DNA of 64,000 bases, taken from assembly GCF_000247815.1 (NCBI RefSeq), contig NC_021679.1:37409093-37473092 (forward strand), given 5' to 3'. Every line of letters starts with the position of its first letter. The first letter of the stretch is position 1. The position numbers and the translations under genes were made by a program. Of this stretch, positions 54,671 through 64,000 are shown piece after piece. The DNA is from Ficedula albicollis (Eukaryota > Chordata > Aves > Passeriformes > Muscicapidae). Below the pieces are notes generated by a model. That model was not told the origin of the DNA, made no database searches, and saw only the letters and a program-made list of their open reading frames with translations.

Positions 54671-55875
54671 GTGCCCAATGAATAATTCTGTGTTTATGAT
54701 CCTGCATCACCTGCAAGCATCTGGATCTGACAGGGACCAGGGACCTTCCCCATTTCCCTCCCAGGGCTCCATCCCTGCCTGCCCCATCCCTGGGAAGTTT
54801 TTTTCTCCTCCAGGTTCAAAGCCAGGTCTCCAGGACCTGTCTGCTCCTCAAAGGATGAGTTTATAGGACTTGACAGAGTTGGCTTTTCCCACTGCAAAGG
54901 AAGGAAGTTGCTTTAAGCTCTAAAAAAGAAAAATAATAATAAAAAAAAAAAGCAGAACCATCTGGCAGAGCACAGCTGTGGAAATATTATACATCTAATT
55001 ATTTATAGAGGTACCTGTGCAGGGACGAGATCAGTTCTCATAATTGCATCAGGAAAACGCTCTTTTGATATAAAACCAACTCACAAAAATACGCTGGGGG
55101 CTTGGGGAGAAAAAAAAACCAAAAAAAAAAACCACCACACGATTTTCTCTGCTTTTTGCAACCTCAAAGCAGCAACAAGTTTGTTTTCTGCCGGTGGTCC
55201 GGGCTTCAAATGAGACCTTTGGCATGTGAAAGCCATTAAAGTGCGCGGTCACAGCAGCCCCAGCCATCAGAGAGACAAAACAAAGGCACAGATAATGAAC
55301 GACTCTCGTTTCCTTGAATCAATAGCAGGAACATTCCAGGAGCAAACAGCCCCCGGTGTCCCCGGGGATGCTGGCAGGGAGGTGGCTCCAGGAGCTGGTT
55401 TCCAATGGAAATGATGCTCTCCAGCCCTGCTTTTACCGTCACGTTTCCCCTCTTCGCTCCTCTTTAAATCCGTGGGAAGAGCTCAAGAGGAGCTGGCTGG
55501 AATTTCGGGATGCAGAGGGATGTGGGGACCACAGGAGCAAGGGAGGAAAATTCCCCCTGAGGTTTCAAAGGAGAAAATCGGGAATTTCTGCAGAACGGGA
55601 CGTCCCCTTCATCCCCAGGGAATGCTGGCACGGGGAATCGCTCCAAGGTTCAAAGGATTGAACCAGGAGAGACCTCAGGGAGGGGCTGCAAATTTAGTAA
55701 GAGCTTGATAAATGCTCCCACTGCCTTAATTATCCCAGGAGCTGGGATTTTGTGCCTGCCAGGGATGTGTCTGGTGCTGGGTTTTGACACTAAGTGCTTG
55801 TGCATCCCAAATTACCCATTATAAATTAATAAAGGAAATGGGAGTTAAATTAAAATCTTCCCTGTGCTGCACCTC
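54671..55875. other. Unique DNA, candidate conserved block at 54,960-55,330
   Basis: 54,960-55,330 is repeat-free apart from two A-tracts (TCTAATTATTTATAGAGG; GATAATGAACGACTCTCG). No gene recognised. Confidence 0.38.
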
Positions 55876-55879
55876 AGGG

Positions 55880-56265
55880 GGCTCCAGGAGAGCTGGAGAG
55901 GGATTTGGGATAAGGGATGGGGGGGACAGGACACAGGGAATGTGTCAGATTCCCATTGTCAGAGGGCAGGGATGGATGGGATATTGGGAACTGGGAATTC
56001 CCAGAGAATCTGTGGCTGTGCCATCCCTGGAAATGCCCAAGGCCAGCTTGGACAGGGCTTGGAGCAGCCTGAAATCGTCCCTGCCCGCGGCAAGAGGTGG
56101 AATTAACTGGATTTCAGAGAATCTGTGGCTGTACCATCCCTGGAAATGCCCAAGGCCAGCTTGGACAGGGCTTGGAGCAGCCTGAAATCGTCCCTGCCCG
56201 CGGCAAGAGGTGGAATTAACTGGATTTTAGTGTCCCTTCCAACCCAAACCAGTCTGGAATTCCAC
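55880..56265 (+). mobile_element. CR1 LINE 3' fragment with 113-bp tandem duplication
   Basis: It reads GCTCCAGGAGAGCTGGAGAGGGATTTGGG, GGACAGGACACAGGGAATG, ATGGGATATTGGGAACTGGGAATTCCCAGAGAATCTGTGGCTG. The 113-bp unit starting CAGAGAATCTGTGGCTGT repeats at 56,002 and 56,115 (a few substitutions), ending GTCCCTTCCAACCCAAACCAGTCTGGAATTCC. GGGATATTGGGAACTGGG is the reverse of a two-unit AATATCCC site. Confidence 0.92.
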
Positions 56266-57464
56266 AATTTGAGAGTTCTGGGAGTGCAGAGACGATGAAT
56301 TCATCGTCAGCTGAGCCCCTGTAGGAGGAAATGTTCCCATGTTTTATAGGAAAATGTCTCAGGAATGAAAACAGTCATTTTCACCCCTTTTCCTTCCCCG
56401 CTTCGCACAAAGCAAACTTGCAGCCAAGCCTCCTTTCCAAGAATAAATGTTATCTCAGATTTTAAATTAGAAATTAAAGTCTTGTCAGCCCTGGGAGACA
56501 GGGAAGGAAACTTAGATTATAATACCACAGGAGACTGAAGGCTGCAAGAGAAGGGGGCTTAGTCAAATGGTTTAAAAACACAGTTTTAGGTACTGACAGG
56601 CTCTCACAAACACTGGGCCAACGTGATGTCTCATAAAAATTCAGCTTTCTTAGGCTAATGCATCACAGCCTGCAGCAGGGAGGGATTAAATCCCAACCAG
56701 GATTTGGGCAGAATGAGGGAAAACCAGCAAGGAGATTTCTACTTCCTTTCAGCACCCAAATTTTTGTTCTTCTGTGGCACAGAAGAAAACAAAAAAACCA
56801 AAAACCCAACATTTCATTATTGATATTATTAATAAATGGCAACCCAGCCCTGCCATGTGATGTAGTTTTCTCTTGATGCCTGTGGACCCTGAGCTACAGG
56901 CTTTGCCCTTTCCATGCTCCCAGTCCCCAGAACGTGCTGCAATCCCAAATTTTGGGGCTGGGGCTGGTGTGAAGGTGTGTGAGCAGCAGATGGAGGTCTG
57001 GGCTCCCACACCATGTCCTACCTGTCACCATGCCAAGAGTTTAAAGGAAAGAAGCTCCTCCATCTGCTCTTGCAGCCTGTGCAGCCCCTGCTCCCAGACT
57101 GATGGGGATTATTGGTTTTGATAAATGAACGAATGGAAAGTGGCTTTGGAGTCAGTCAGAGCTGATTTCTGATCTCTGCTGACAAATTTCTGTCACTATT
57201 CCCTGACAGAACCCGGGATCTCAGATGTTTAAAGCACCAGTTTTTTATCAGAAAGTTGCTCTCTGTGGAGTGCACTGTCTCCAATTCTCTACTTCTTTTC
57301 TGCTTTACCCCACTAATAAAAACGTGGAATGCGTGTGAGAGTAAAAGGGAAAAGGAGCAGGTGCTTGGGAGTCAGGTGTGAAAAACCTTTCTGCGTGTGT
57401 AAACAGAGTGGGGAAGTTTGGGAATGGAGGGGGTGATTCCAGTGAATCTCTCCTGCTGTGGGAT
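56266..57464. other. Unique A/T-rich intergenic DNA
   Basis: No gene recognised. 56,390-56,660 (TTATCTCAGATTTTAAATTAG, CAACGTGATGTCTC) is repeat-free and could be conserved non-coding DNA. Confidence 0.4.
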
Positions 57465-57925
57465 CACAGAATCCCAAAAGGGTTTGGGATGGAAGGGACC
57501 TTAAATCCCATCCCATCCATCCCACCCCATGGGCAGGGACACCTTCCCCTATCCCAGCCTTATTTTCCCAGATTGACAGAACACAGAATTTGGCTCGGGA
57601 GGACCTTAAATCCCACCCAGCTGGACCCCTGACACCTTCCCCTGTCCCAGCTTGCTCCAATCTGACCTTGGGCACTTCCAGGGATCCAGAGGCAGCCACA
57701 GCTTCTCTGGGAATTCCATCCCAGCCAGGAATTCCATCCCAATATCCCATTTAATCTCCCCTCCTTTTCCATTCCCCCTTGTCCCACCACCAAAATCAAC
57801 CTGCATCAAAACCCATTTTTCCCTTTTTTTTTCCCCCCCACCTTTCCCATGGCAATTCCATAAAAATAATCTTTCCCAGGAGGTTCCCACCTGCCCTCTG
57901 CAAGTTCCCAAGCAGAAGTGGGGAA
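57465..57925 (-). mobile_element. CR1 LINE 3' region (longest copy, two joined pieces)
   Basis: First piece 57,465-57,570: ATCACAGAATCCCAAAAGGGTTTGGGATGGAAGGGACC .. GGGCAGGGACACCTTCCCC. The 3' end pattern restarts at 57,570 (ACAGAACACAGAATTTGGCTCGGGAGGACC) and continues through CACTTCCAGGGATCCAGAGGCAGCCACAGCTTCTCTGGGAATTCC, CCCAATATCCCATTTAATCTCCC and CCCTTGTCCCACCACC to CCCACCTGCCC. Reverse orientation; AATATCCC present as one unit. Confidence 0.9.
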
Positions 57926-58849
57926 ATGGATGCAAATCTCCCAGGTTTCCCTGGATTTATTGCCATCAAACAGCACCAGAGTTTAGCATACATTACCAGC
58001 TTTAAATCAAAGGAGCATTCCTTAATCCATTATTTATAATGAATCAATTATTGATGGAGATCGTTTTTTCTCCCCTAATAAATTATTATAAACTCTGCTG
58101 TAACACGCTGTACCAATATGTACCATATAAATTATGGGATGTGGTTCAGGTTATGAGGAATTGAAGCAGCTCACTGAGATGTTTGCTGGCACTGAGATGT
58201 GGGCTGGCAGCGTTGCATTTATTGCAACTTCAAGCACTCAAAGCTGCTCATTGCAGCTCCTTTATTTGCTGGGAGACAGATCCTCCAATAAATCACCTGG
58301 TAAAGATCTGGATCATTTACTCAGCAATGGGAATAAATGTGGGGTTTGTGTTGCTGGAAAGAGGAAACTTTTTTTGTGAAGCTTTTTCTGCTTTCTCGTC
58401 TTGGGTGCTGAATTTTTTCCTTCTCTGTTCTGGGTGTTTCTTCTTTTTTTTTTATTTTTTTTTTCTGTATTTTTAGATCCAGCATCATGGGTTTCCCAAC
58501 ACAAATTTGTGGCTGAGTGAGGGGGATTTTGCTGTGGCTCTGGTTTTGGGGTCATCCCCAGAGCCCTGCAGGACCTGGGGGTCTCCTTGTGAGGAGGAGA
58601 AGAATTTCAGAACCACATTTCAGAAGGATCAATAAATACTAAAACCTTCAATAAATCCTTCAATAAATCCTTCAATAAATGCCCTGGTAAAGATCTGATG
58701 TGAATAAATGTGATGTTTGTGTTACTGGAAAGAGGAAACTTTTTTCTTGAAGCTTTTTCTGCTTTTTCATCTTTAATGCTGAATTTTTTCCTTCTCTCTT
58801 CTTGGTGCTTCTTCTGTTTTTGATTTTTCTCTGAATTTTCAGATCCAGC
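57926..58849. other. Unique DNA with a diverged direct duplication
   Basis: 58,299-58,480 and 58,690-58,850 are diverged direct repeats (AAGATCTG..AATAAATGTG, TGGAAAGAGGAAACTTTTTT, GAAGCTTTTTCTGCTTT, TGCTGAATTTTTTCCTTCTC). A 15-bp tandem TCAATAAATCCT array lies at 58,648-58,678. The region 57,950-58,290 is A/T-rich and repeat-free. Confidence 0.7.
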
Positions 58850-58912
58850 CTGGACATGGACACTTCCAGGGATCCAGGAGCAGCCACAGCTTCTCTGGGC
58901 AACCAAGACCAC
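58850..58912 (-). mobile_element. CR1 LINE internal scrap
   Basis: CAGCCTGGACATGGACACTTCCAGGGATCCAGGAGCAGCCACAGCTTCTCTGGGCAACC, reverse orientation. Confidence 0.85.
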
Positions 58913-59019
58913 CCTAAAAGGGAATTATAGCAATCTCAAACAATAATAATTATAGAAAAATTCCCCAAAAATACACAACGATTCCCTTGGGGTGGGGGCT
59001 GGCTAGAAGAACAGGGTGT

Positions 59020-59661
59020 CTGATATCCAGCACACCAAATCCTGGATATACCAGGGACAAACCTTCCCACAGCCCTCACTCAGCCCTTATTCTCCTCTCT
59101 AGCAAGGGGAGCACAGATACAATTATTTTTTTTTATTTAATATATTTTGAGGTGGGGACATGTCGTTGGACGCTGCTGGGAACCAGGGAAAAAGCAACTT
59201 GAAGCCTTGGATTTGTCACACTGCTGGAGAAAAACATAAAAATATTTGGAAATTTCCTGGGCAGGTATCCTCAGGTCTCCTGCATGTATTTGTCCTCTCT
59301 AGCAAGGGGAGCACAAATGCAATTTTTTTTAAATTTAATATATTTTGAGATGGGGACATGTCGTTGGACACTGCTGGGAACCAGGGAAAAAGCAACTTGA
59401 AGCCTTGGATTTGTCACACTGCTGGAGAAAAACATAAGAGAAAGGAATTCTAGCAATGATTGTGCCCCTGCAGGGTGTGTGGCTACATGACCAGGGTGTC
59501 ACCTTCCTTGCACCAATTAGATCCTGTCTATGCTTAGCTGCACAATCTACTCCATGTAAGTGCAGTGTTTCTTTAAATAAAGGCTCTCTCTCTTTTTTGC
59601 TTCTCCATTACTTTTTGTTGCTGGATCCTTTCTCCACTCTTCTGTAGCCCAAATGCAGCAG
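59020..59661 (+). mobile_element. Probable LTR with poly(A) signal
   Basis: It contains CCTTGCACCAATTAGATCCTG, ATGCTTAGCTGCACAATC, then AAATAAAGGCTCTCTC near 59,574 followed by a T-rich stretch and CTTCTGTAGCCC. An AATAAA 60-90 bp before the end of an element is typical of an LTR R-U5 region. The 5' boundary is uncertain and the 199-bp duplication lies inside it. No pol/gag/env sequence is attached. Confidence 0.6.
59094..59437 (+). repeat. 199-bp direct duplication in an LTR-like element
   Basis: CCTCTCTAGCAAGGGGAGCAC at 59,094 and 59,293; both continue ATATTTTGAG(G/A)TGGGGACATGTCG .. AACTTGAAGCCTTGGATTTG..GGAGAAAAACATAA. The copies are about 143 bp long, separated by 56 bp. Confidence 0.92.
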
Positions 59662-59689
59662 CCATGGTGATCCCTTTGTGTAACCCTGT

Positions 59690-59845
59690 GTCCCAGAGGG
59701 GCTGTGGAAGCCCCTGGGATGTCCAAGGACAGGTTGGATGGGACTTGGAGCATCCTGGGGTGTGTCCCTGCCCATGGAAGGGGTAGCACTGGATGAGTTT
59801 TGAATCCCCTTCCATCCCAGCCCCTTCTGGAGTTCAATGATCCAC
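59690..59845 (+). mobile_element. CR1 LINE 3' fragment
   Basis: GAGGGGCTGTGGAAGCCCCTGGGATGTCCAAGGACAGGTTGGATGGGACTTGGAGCATCC, GTCCCTGCCCATGG, CCCTTCCATCCCAGCCCCTTCTGGAGTTCAATGATCC. + orientation. Confidence 0.88.
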
Positions 59846-60085
59846 GTAAATCCCAGGGAGAGCTGCAATTCCAGGGTGTCTGTGACAACAATGACAACCC
59901 AGGCTGGCTGCCACTGTTTGCTCCATGCAGGATTCAGATCTTCCCATCAGACAGGAACATTCCCCCTCCTTTACTCCATGAGCCCATCTCTGCCTGGTGC
60001 AACCACCAGTGATGAGGAATTCCTCTTTTTCCAGGAATAACGACCTCATTCCTGGAGTCTGCACAGGAAATGTCCCTGTGCTGTT

Positions 60086-60164
60086 CAGGTGACAGTGATG
60101 GTGGCACAGCTGTCCCCACTGTCACCTCCAGCTGGAATAACCAACCTGGGATGGTCCAGCTCAG
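60086..60164. repeat. Isolated copy of the 77-bp repeat unit
   Basis: CAGGTGACAGTGATGG..GGAATAACCAACCTGGGATGG, the same variant (CACAGC, CACTGTCACCTCC) as the first unit at 60,422, with the same preceding CTGTT. It is separated from the main array by a CR1 fragment. Confidence 0.92.
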
Positions 60165-60410
60165 GACACTTCCAGGGATCCAGGGACAGCCACAGCTTCT
60201 GTGCCACCCTCCCAGCCAGGAATTCCAGCCCAATATCCCATTTAATCTCCCCTCCTTTTCCATTCCCCCTTGTCCTACGACCAAAATCAACTCGTATTAA
60301 AATGCATTTTCCCCTTTTTTCCAGTTTTCCACTTCATAACCCACATTTTCCACACCAATTCCATAAAAATCATCTTTCCCATGAGGTTCCCACCTGCCCT
60401 GTGCAGTTTC
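60165..60410 (-). mobile_element. CR1 LINE fragment lying between 77-bp repeat units
   Basis: GGACACTTCCAGGGATCCAGGGACAGCCACAGCTTCTG, CCCTCCCAGCCAGGAATTCCAGCCCAATATCCCATTTAATCTCCC, CCTTGTCCTACGACC .. GAGGTTCCCACCTGCCC. It resembles the copy at 57,660-57,925 over its whole length, including the downstream CCATAAAAATAATCTTTCCC-like stretch. Confidence 0.9.
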
Positions 60411-60421
60411 CAAGTTCTGTT

Positions 60422-60779
60422 CAGGTGACAGTGATGGTGGCACAGCTGTCCCCACTGTCACCTCCAGCTGGAATAACCAACCTGGGATGGTCCAGCTCAG
60501 GTGACAGTGATGGTGGCCCAGCTGTCCCCATTGTGTGACCTCAGCTGGAATAACCAGCCTGGGATGGTCCAGCTCAGGTGACAGTGATGGTGGCCCAGCT
60601 GTCCCCATTGTGTGACCTCAGCTGGAATAACCAGCCTGGGATGGTCCAGCTCAGGTGACAGTGATGGTGGCCCAGCTGTCCCCATTGTGTGACCTCAGCT
60701 GGAATAACCAGCCTGGGATGGTCCAGCTCAGGTGACAGTGATGGTGGCCCAGCTGTCCCCATTGTGTGACCTCAGCTGG
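60422..60779. repeat. 77-bp tandem array, about 4.7 copies
   Basis: CAGGTGACAGTGATGGTGG starts at 60,422, 60,498, 60,575, 60,652 and 60,729. The last units are identical by eye. The first differs (CACAGC; CCCACTGTCACC for CCCATTGTGTGACC) and matches the isolated copy at 60,086. Confidence 0.96.
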
Positions 60780-61440
60780 GCCCCTTCAGGAGGGCTCCAA
60801 TCCCTCCATCCCTGGATCCTCTCCCCCAGGCTGCCAAACCCCAGATTTCTGCCATGGTTTAAGGGACACCAGAGCATTCCTGCTCCAAGAAGGGCCTTCC
60901 ACGCTTCTGGCAAAGCTGCATTCACCAATTTAATCCACCAGGATTTTGCCACTTTTCCTCGACCTCCCGTGCTGGCCGTGCCCACGACAGCGGAGTCAAA
61001 CTCCAGCTCCCTTCCAATCCCAACCATCCCACGGCATTTCTTTGTTTTCCACGGGAATGACCGAGCTGTTTTTTCCTCAGATCCCGCAGGTGGAAGGGGC
61101 CACCCCCCAGCAGAGCTGGCAGTCATTAAACCGGAGCAGTTTGGGAGCAGAGCCGCGGGGACGGCGCAGGATCCCGGCCGATAATGAAGGACGCCAGGAA
61201 ACTCCATTTGCTTTCCTTAACGAACAGAAGGTTAAGAGAGGATCCGCTGGCAGCCTCTAATTACTTCTGGAATTTAAATGTGATAATGGAGGGCTCCCTG
61301 GCCAGGCAGATGAAAGTACACCCAACCCCGTGCCTGCCAGATTAAAATTCAGCCTTGAATTAAAAGCACCTTTTTAGCAGTGCGGGTTATTAAGAGCTGA
61401 AACAACCGTTGGGAGATCTTCTGATTTGAAGAGGGTTGGT
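60780..61440. other. Unique DNA, candidate conserved block at 61,130-61,420
   Basis: 61,130-61,420 is repeat-free with CpGs (GAGCCGCGGGGACGGCGCAGG) and A/T cores (CTCTAATTACTTCTGG; CCTTGAATTAAAAGCACC). A regulatory or untranslated function is possible. No open frame with family resemblance. Confidence 0.38.
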
Positions 61441-61531
61441 TTTTCCTTTTTTCTTTTTTTTTTTTTTTTTTTTTTTTTTTCTTTTTTCTTTTTTAAATTT
61501 TATTTTTTTTTTTTTTTTTTTTTTTTTTTTC
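61441..61531. repeat. T-rich low-complexity tract
   Basis: T runs of about 29 and 27 with CTTTTTTC and AAATTTTA interruptions. Confidence 0.95.
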
Positions 61532-62099
61532 CTTTCCCAACCTAAAGCTTTAATTCAAATAGAAAAGTCCCCAGGCATGTTTTACACGGGAGTTCAGGCC
61601 AGATAATCACAATGGCTTTTTGCCAAGCTTATCAAGTATTAATGTGCCATCACCCCGCTGCCCTCCCTCTGTGCTCTGCTCATCAAGCAGTAACTTTGTC
61701 AGCAAACACGGAATTTCTCCAGCGTGCTGTCACCAGAGGCGGTCAGCAGGGAGGGCCACGTCCATAAAACACCCTGGATGTGGCAGGAACCCCCTGGGGG
61801 TGACAGCAAATCCCCGAGGGTTTTTCCACCTGGACATTGGAAGGGTTGGTGACAACAAGGGCAGCTTGGGGACAGGAGCAGGGGCTGGAGAAGGGAGTGG
61901 AAGGAGCCACCAGCACGCAGGTGTCACCGTGATGGAAGGTGCTGCTGTGAGGAGATGCCACCCCCACTCAAGGTGCATTGGGGTTTGAGCTTTTATATTT
62001 TTTAGAATCTCTGCTGCTCGGTGTGTTACTCTGAAACTTCACGTTAAGTGTGAGCGAGTTCTCTTCACAGAGGAGTTAAACAAAATAATTCCTTCCTAG
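61532..62099. other. Unique DNA
   Basis: 61,535-61,740 is repeat-free (CTTATCAAGTATTAATGTGCC). No gene recognised. Confidence 0.4.
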
Positions 62100-62390
62100 C
62101 TGGAGAATCAGGGACAACTGGTACCCAAAAAGCAGAAACAGTGAGAGGCAAAGGGGGCTGAGACTTCATAACCTGGGGCTGTGGTTGGATAACTGACCCC
62201 AAGATGAACCAAAACTTATAAAAGTATAAAACTCGTGACCAGGATCCATCTGGGATTTGATTTGGGTGCAGCCCTGGCCGGGCTCTTGCACTGCCCGAGG
62301 TGAATCCTTTCAATAAATTCCTATTTTATCCTTTCAATAAATTCCTGTTTTATTCCTTTCGTTCTGTCTAGTCTCTGTTCCAGTTCAGCC
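62100..62390 (+). mobile_element. LTR 3' part with TATA box and poly(A) signals
   Basis: AACTTATAAAAGTATAAAACTCG at about 62,213 is a TATA-type promoter. It is followed by GGTGCAGCCCTGGCCGGGCTC and two CCTTTCAATAAATTCCT poly(A)-signal units (62,307 and 62,330), then TTTTATTCCTTTCGTTCTGTCTAGTCTCTGTTCC. This is the usual promoter, R, AATAAA, U5 order of an avian ERV LTR. The 5' boundary is not seen. The AATAAA segment is tandemly duplicated. Confidence 0.72.
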
Positions 62391-62392
62391 TC

Positions 62393-62512
62393 CCCAGGCA
62401 TCACCACCACCTCTCCAGGTGTCACCACCATGGCAGGTGCCACCACCACACAAGGTTCCACCTCTTTGGAAGGTGCCACCAACATTCAAGGTGCTACCAC
62501 GATGGAAACTTT
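62393..62512. repeat. GGTGCCACCACCA minisatellite, part 1
   Basis: Degenerate 13-18 bp units (GGTGTCACCACCATGGCA, GGTGCCACCACCACACAA, GGTTCCACCTCTTTGGAA, GGTGCCACCAACATTCAA). It resumes at 63,090 after the LTR-like repeat, so that element appears to be inserted in the array. Confidence 0.9.
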
Positions 62513-62527
62513 TTTCCAAAATATTGG

Positions 62528-63066
62528 AACCCTGGAACCTGGGAATTTGGAATTTTCTGTGCTGTCAGGCACTGACCCTCAGGAAAACTCTGCTTTTGAC
62601 CTGAGGCCTTGGAGAAGCTCCCAAAATGGAATGACAGAACTAGAATCACAGGTGTGCAGTTTGAATGGAAGTGTGTAATATCACATGGTGAAAAATTCGG
62701 AATTTGGGGTTTTAGAACATAGTAATGGGTATGGGACAAGATTAAAGTTTTGGGGCAGAGGTTTCTGAATTTCTTCACCTTCTTCTTGGCTCTGGGTTGT
62801 ATTTTTTTAATTGGATAGAAAATGCCACATTGCAGGTCACAGGTGGTTGGTTATTGGGTCAAAAGTAAAAATAATTTAGGTGCCAGTTCTTAATTGGCCT
62901 TAAAAGACCTTGTAGAGAGAGATCCATCACCATTTCAACATTTTTAACTCGTGATCTCCAAGAGCTGCAGCACCCACTGCAACACAGGTAAGAATTGATA
63001 AAGATCTGAGTCCAAACACGAAATTCCATCTCTCGTGCTTTTAATCCCAACTCTGGCTGAAGAGAA
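62528..63066 (+). mobile_element. LTR-like interspersed repeat (copy 2)
   Basis: Partner of 52,731-53,275: GGAACCCTGGAACCTGGGAATTTGG, CTGAGGCCTTGGAGAAGC, ATATCACATGGTG, GGGGTTTTAGAACATAGTAATGGG, TTATTGGGTCAAAAGTA, GAGTCCAAACACGAAATTCC. About 540 bp, with no coding region. Confidence 0.78.
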
Positions 63067-63089
63067 AAAAAGAAGATAAAAGCTCGAGT

Positions 63090-63196
63090 GCCACCACAAT
63101 GGAAGGTGCCACCAGCCACCCCACAAGCTGTCACTGTGACAGAAGGTGCTGCTGCCACTCCAGGTGCCACCACCACTCCAGGTGCCACCACCATGT
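63090..63196. repeat. GGTGCCACCACCA minisatellite, part 2
   Basis: GTGCCACCACAATGGAAG, GGTGCTGCTGCCACTCCA, GGTGCCACCACCACTCCA, GGTGCCACCACCATG: the same 15-18 bp family as 62,393-62,512. Confidence 0.9.
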
Positions 63197-63766
63197 GCTG
63201 GTTTCAAGCCCAGCTGGAGATGGAAAATCCTCGGAGCCGCTCGTTCTTCTCCTTCACCCTGGGGGGGGTGGGGAGGAGGAGGAGGAGTGAAGTCAAATTT
63301 TGTGTGTTGAGATAAGAATGGTTTAATAATGGGAAATGTAGGAAAATTAATAATTATAGAAAAAATAGCGATAATAACAATAGTAGAAATAATAGCAATG
63401 ATGATGGTGATGATGATGATAGTAGTAGTAGTAATAATAACAATAATAACAATAATAACAATAATAATAACAATAACAATAATAATAATGATAATATTTT
63501 TTTTATTTTATTTTTTTTTAAAAGCAATTTCTCACCATCCACTGACTGATTCCAGACCCCCATTCCCAAATCCACACCCACCCCCTTCCCAAATCCAGGC
63601 TGGCCCTTCTGAGCTGGAGATGGAAAACCTCAGGGCTCCTTGCTCTTCTCCCTCATCCTGCTGGGATGGGGAGGAGGACCAAAGTCAAACTTGTATGTTG
63701 AGGCAAGAATGGTTTAATAATGGGAAAATACAGAAAAGTTATTAATAATAGTAATAGTAAATAATA

Positions 63767-63878
<112 letters not shown>

Positions 63879-64000
63879 AATAGTAATAATAATATTTTAA
63901 AAGCAATTTCTCACCATCCACTGACTGATTCTAGACCCCCCATTTCCAATCCACACCCTCCCTTCCCAAATCCAGGCTGGCCCTTCTGAGCTGCTGTTTC

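Overview
The window looks like avian, probably songbird (passerine), nuclear DNA. The main evidence is about two dozen short 3'-end fragments of CR1 LINEs in both orientations, recognisable by their 3'-terminal consensus (pieces such as GGTTTGGGTTGGAAGGGACC or its complement) and by ATTCTGTG-type tails. There are also several avian-style endogenous-retrovirus LTRs, a CCCTAA interstitial telomere-like block, and many A/T-rich unique stretches between them. I found no protein-coding gene, no convincing exon, and no rRNA or tRNA. The long open frames are all translations of homopolymers or tandem repeats (poly-Gly/Pro, poly-Phe/Ser, Ile-Pro-Asn-Ser-Gln-Tyr and similar). The region reads as intergenic or intronic DNA, so there is no operon or pathway to describe.

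Layout. 1-5 kb: a G homopolymer, the 3' part of an LTR, a CR1, a (CTT)n microsatellite, and a CR1 holding an AATATCCC minisatellite interrupted by 697 G. 5-12 kb: CR1s, a 117-bp tandem duplication, a fat minisatellite repeat interrupted by 718 G, and a reverse-strand LTR piece. 12-18 kb: two more CR1s with the same internal AATATCCC expansion, one carrying 13 copies of a 47-bp unit. 18-25 kb: mostly unique sequence, a 199-bp tandem duplication and an 8-copy 63-bp minisatellite. 25.7-28.6 kb: an LTR split by 2,585 G. 30.8-32.7 kb: 1,061 G, then a degenerate telomere-like block and a purine-rich block. 33-37 kb: trinucleotide arrays, CR1s and unique A/T-rich DNA. 37-46 kb: two more LTRs, each split by G runs, around unique DNA with candidate conserved non-coding elements. 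47-54 kb: a CR1 whose ATTCTGGG tail is expanded and split by 699 G, a dispersed 185-bp duplication, an LTR-like repeat and a 600-bp ATTCTGTG array. 54-64 kb: CR1s, tandem duplications, three more LTR or LTR-like pieces, a GGTGCCACC minisatellite, and at the end a GAT array followed by 50 G and an Illumina adapter remnant.

The most striking signal is the set of nine long (50 to 2,585 bp) and four short pure-G tracts, about 7.3 kb in total. All are G on the + strand and none is C. They sit in repeats, interrupt related LTRs in a similar region, and one is followed directly by GCTCTTCCGATCT, the 3' end of the Illumina adapter. I interpret them as sequencing or assembly artefacts ('dark-cycle' G calls used as gap fill), not biology. 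Genuine points of interest are the recurrent expansion of one internal CR1 site into a minisatellite, the higher-order 47-bp and 63-bp arrays, the density of two-copy tandem duplications, and several candidate conserved non-coding blocks. I see no novel biological system here.
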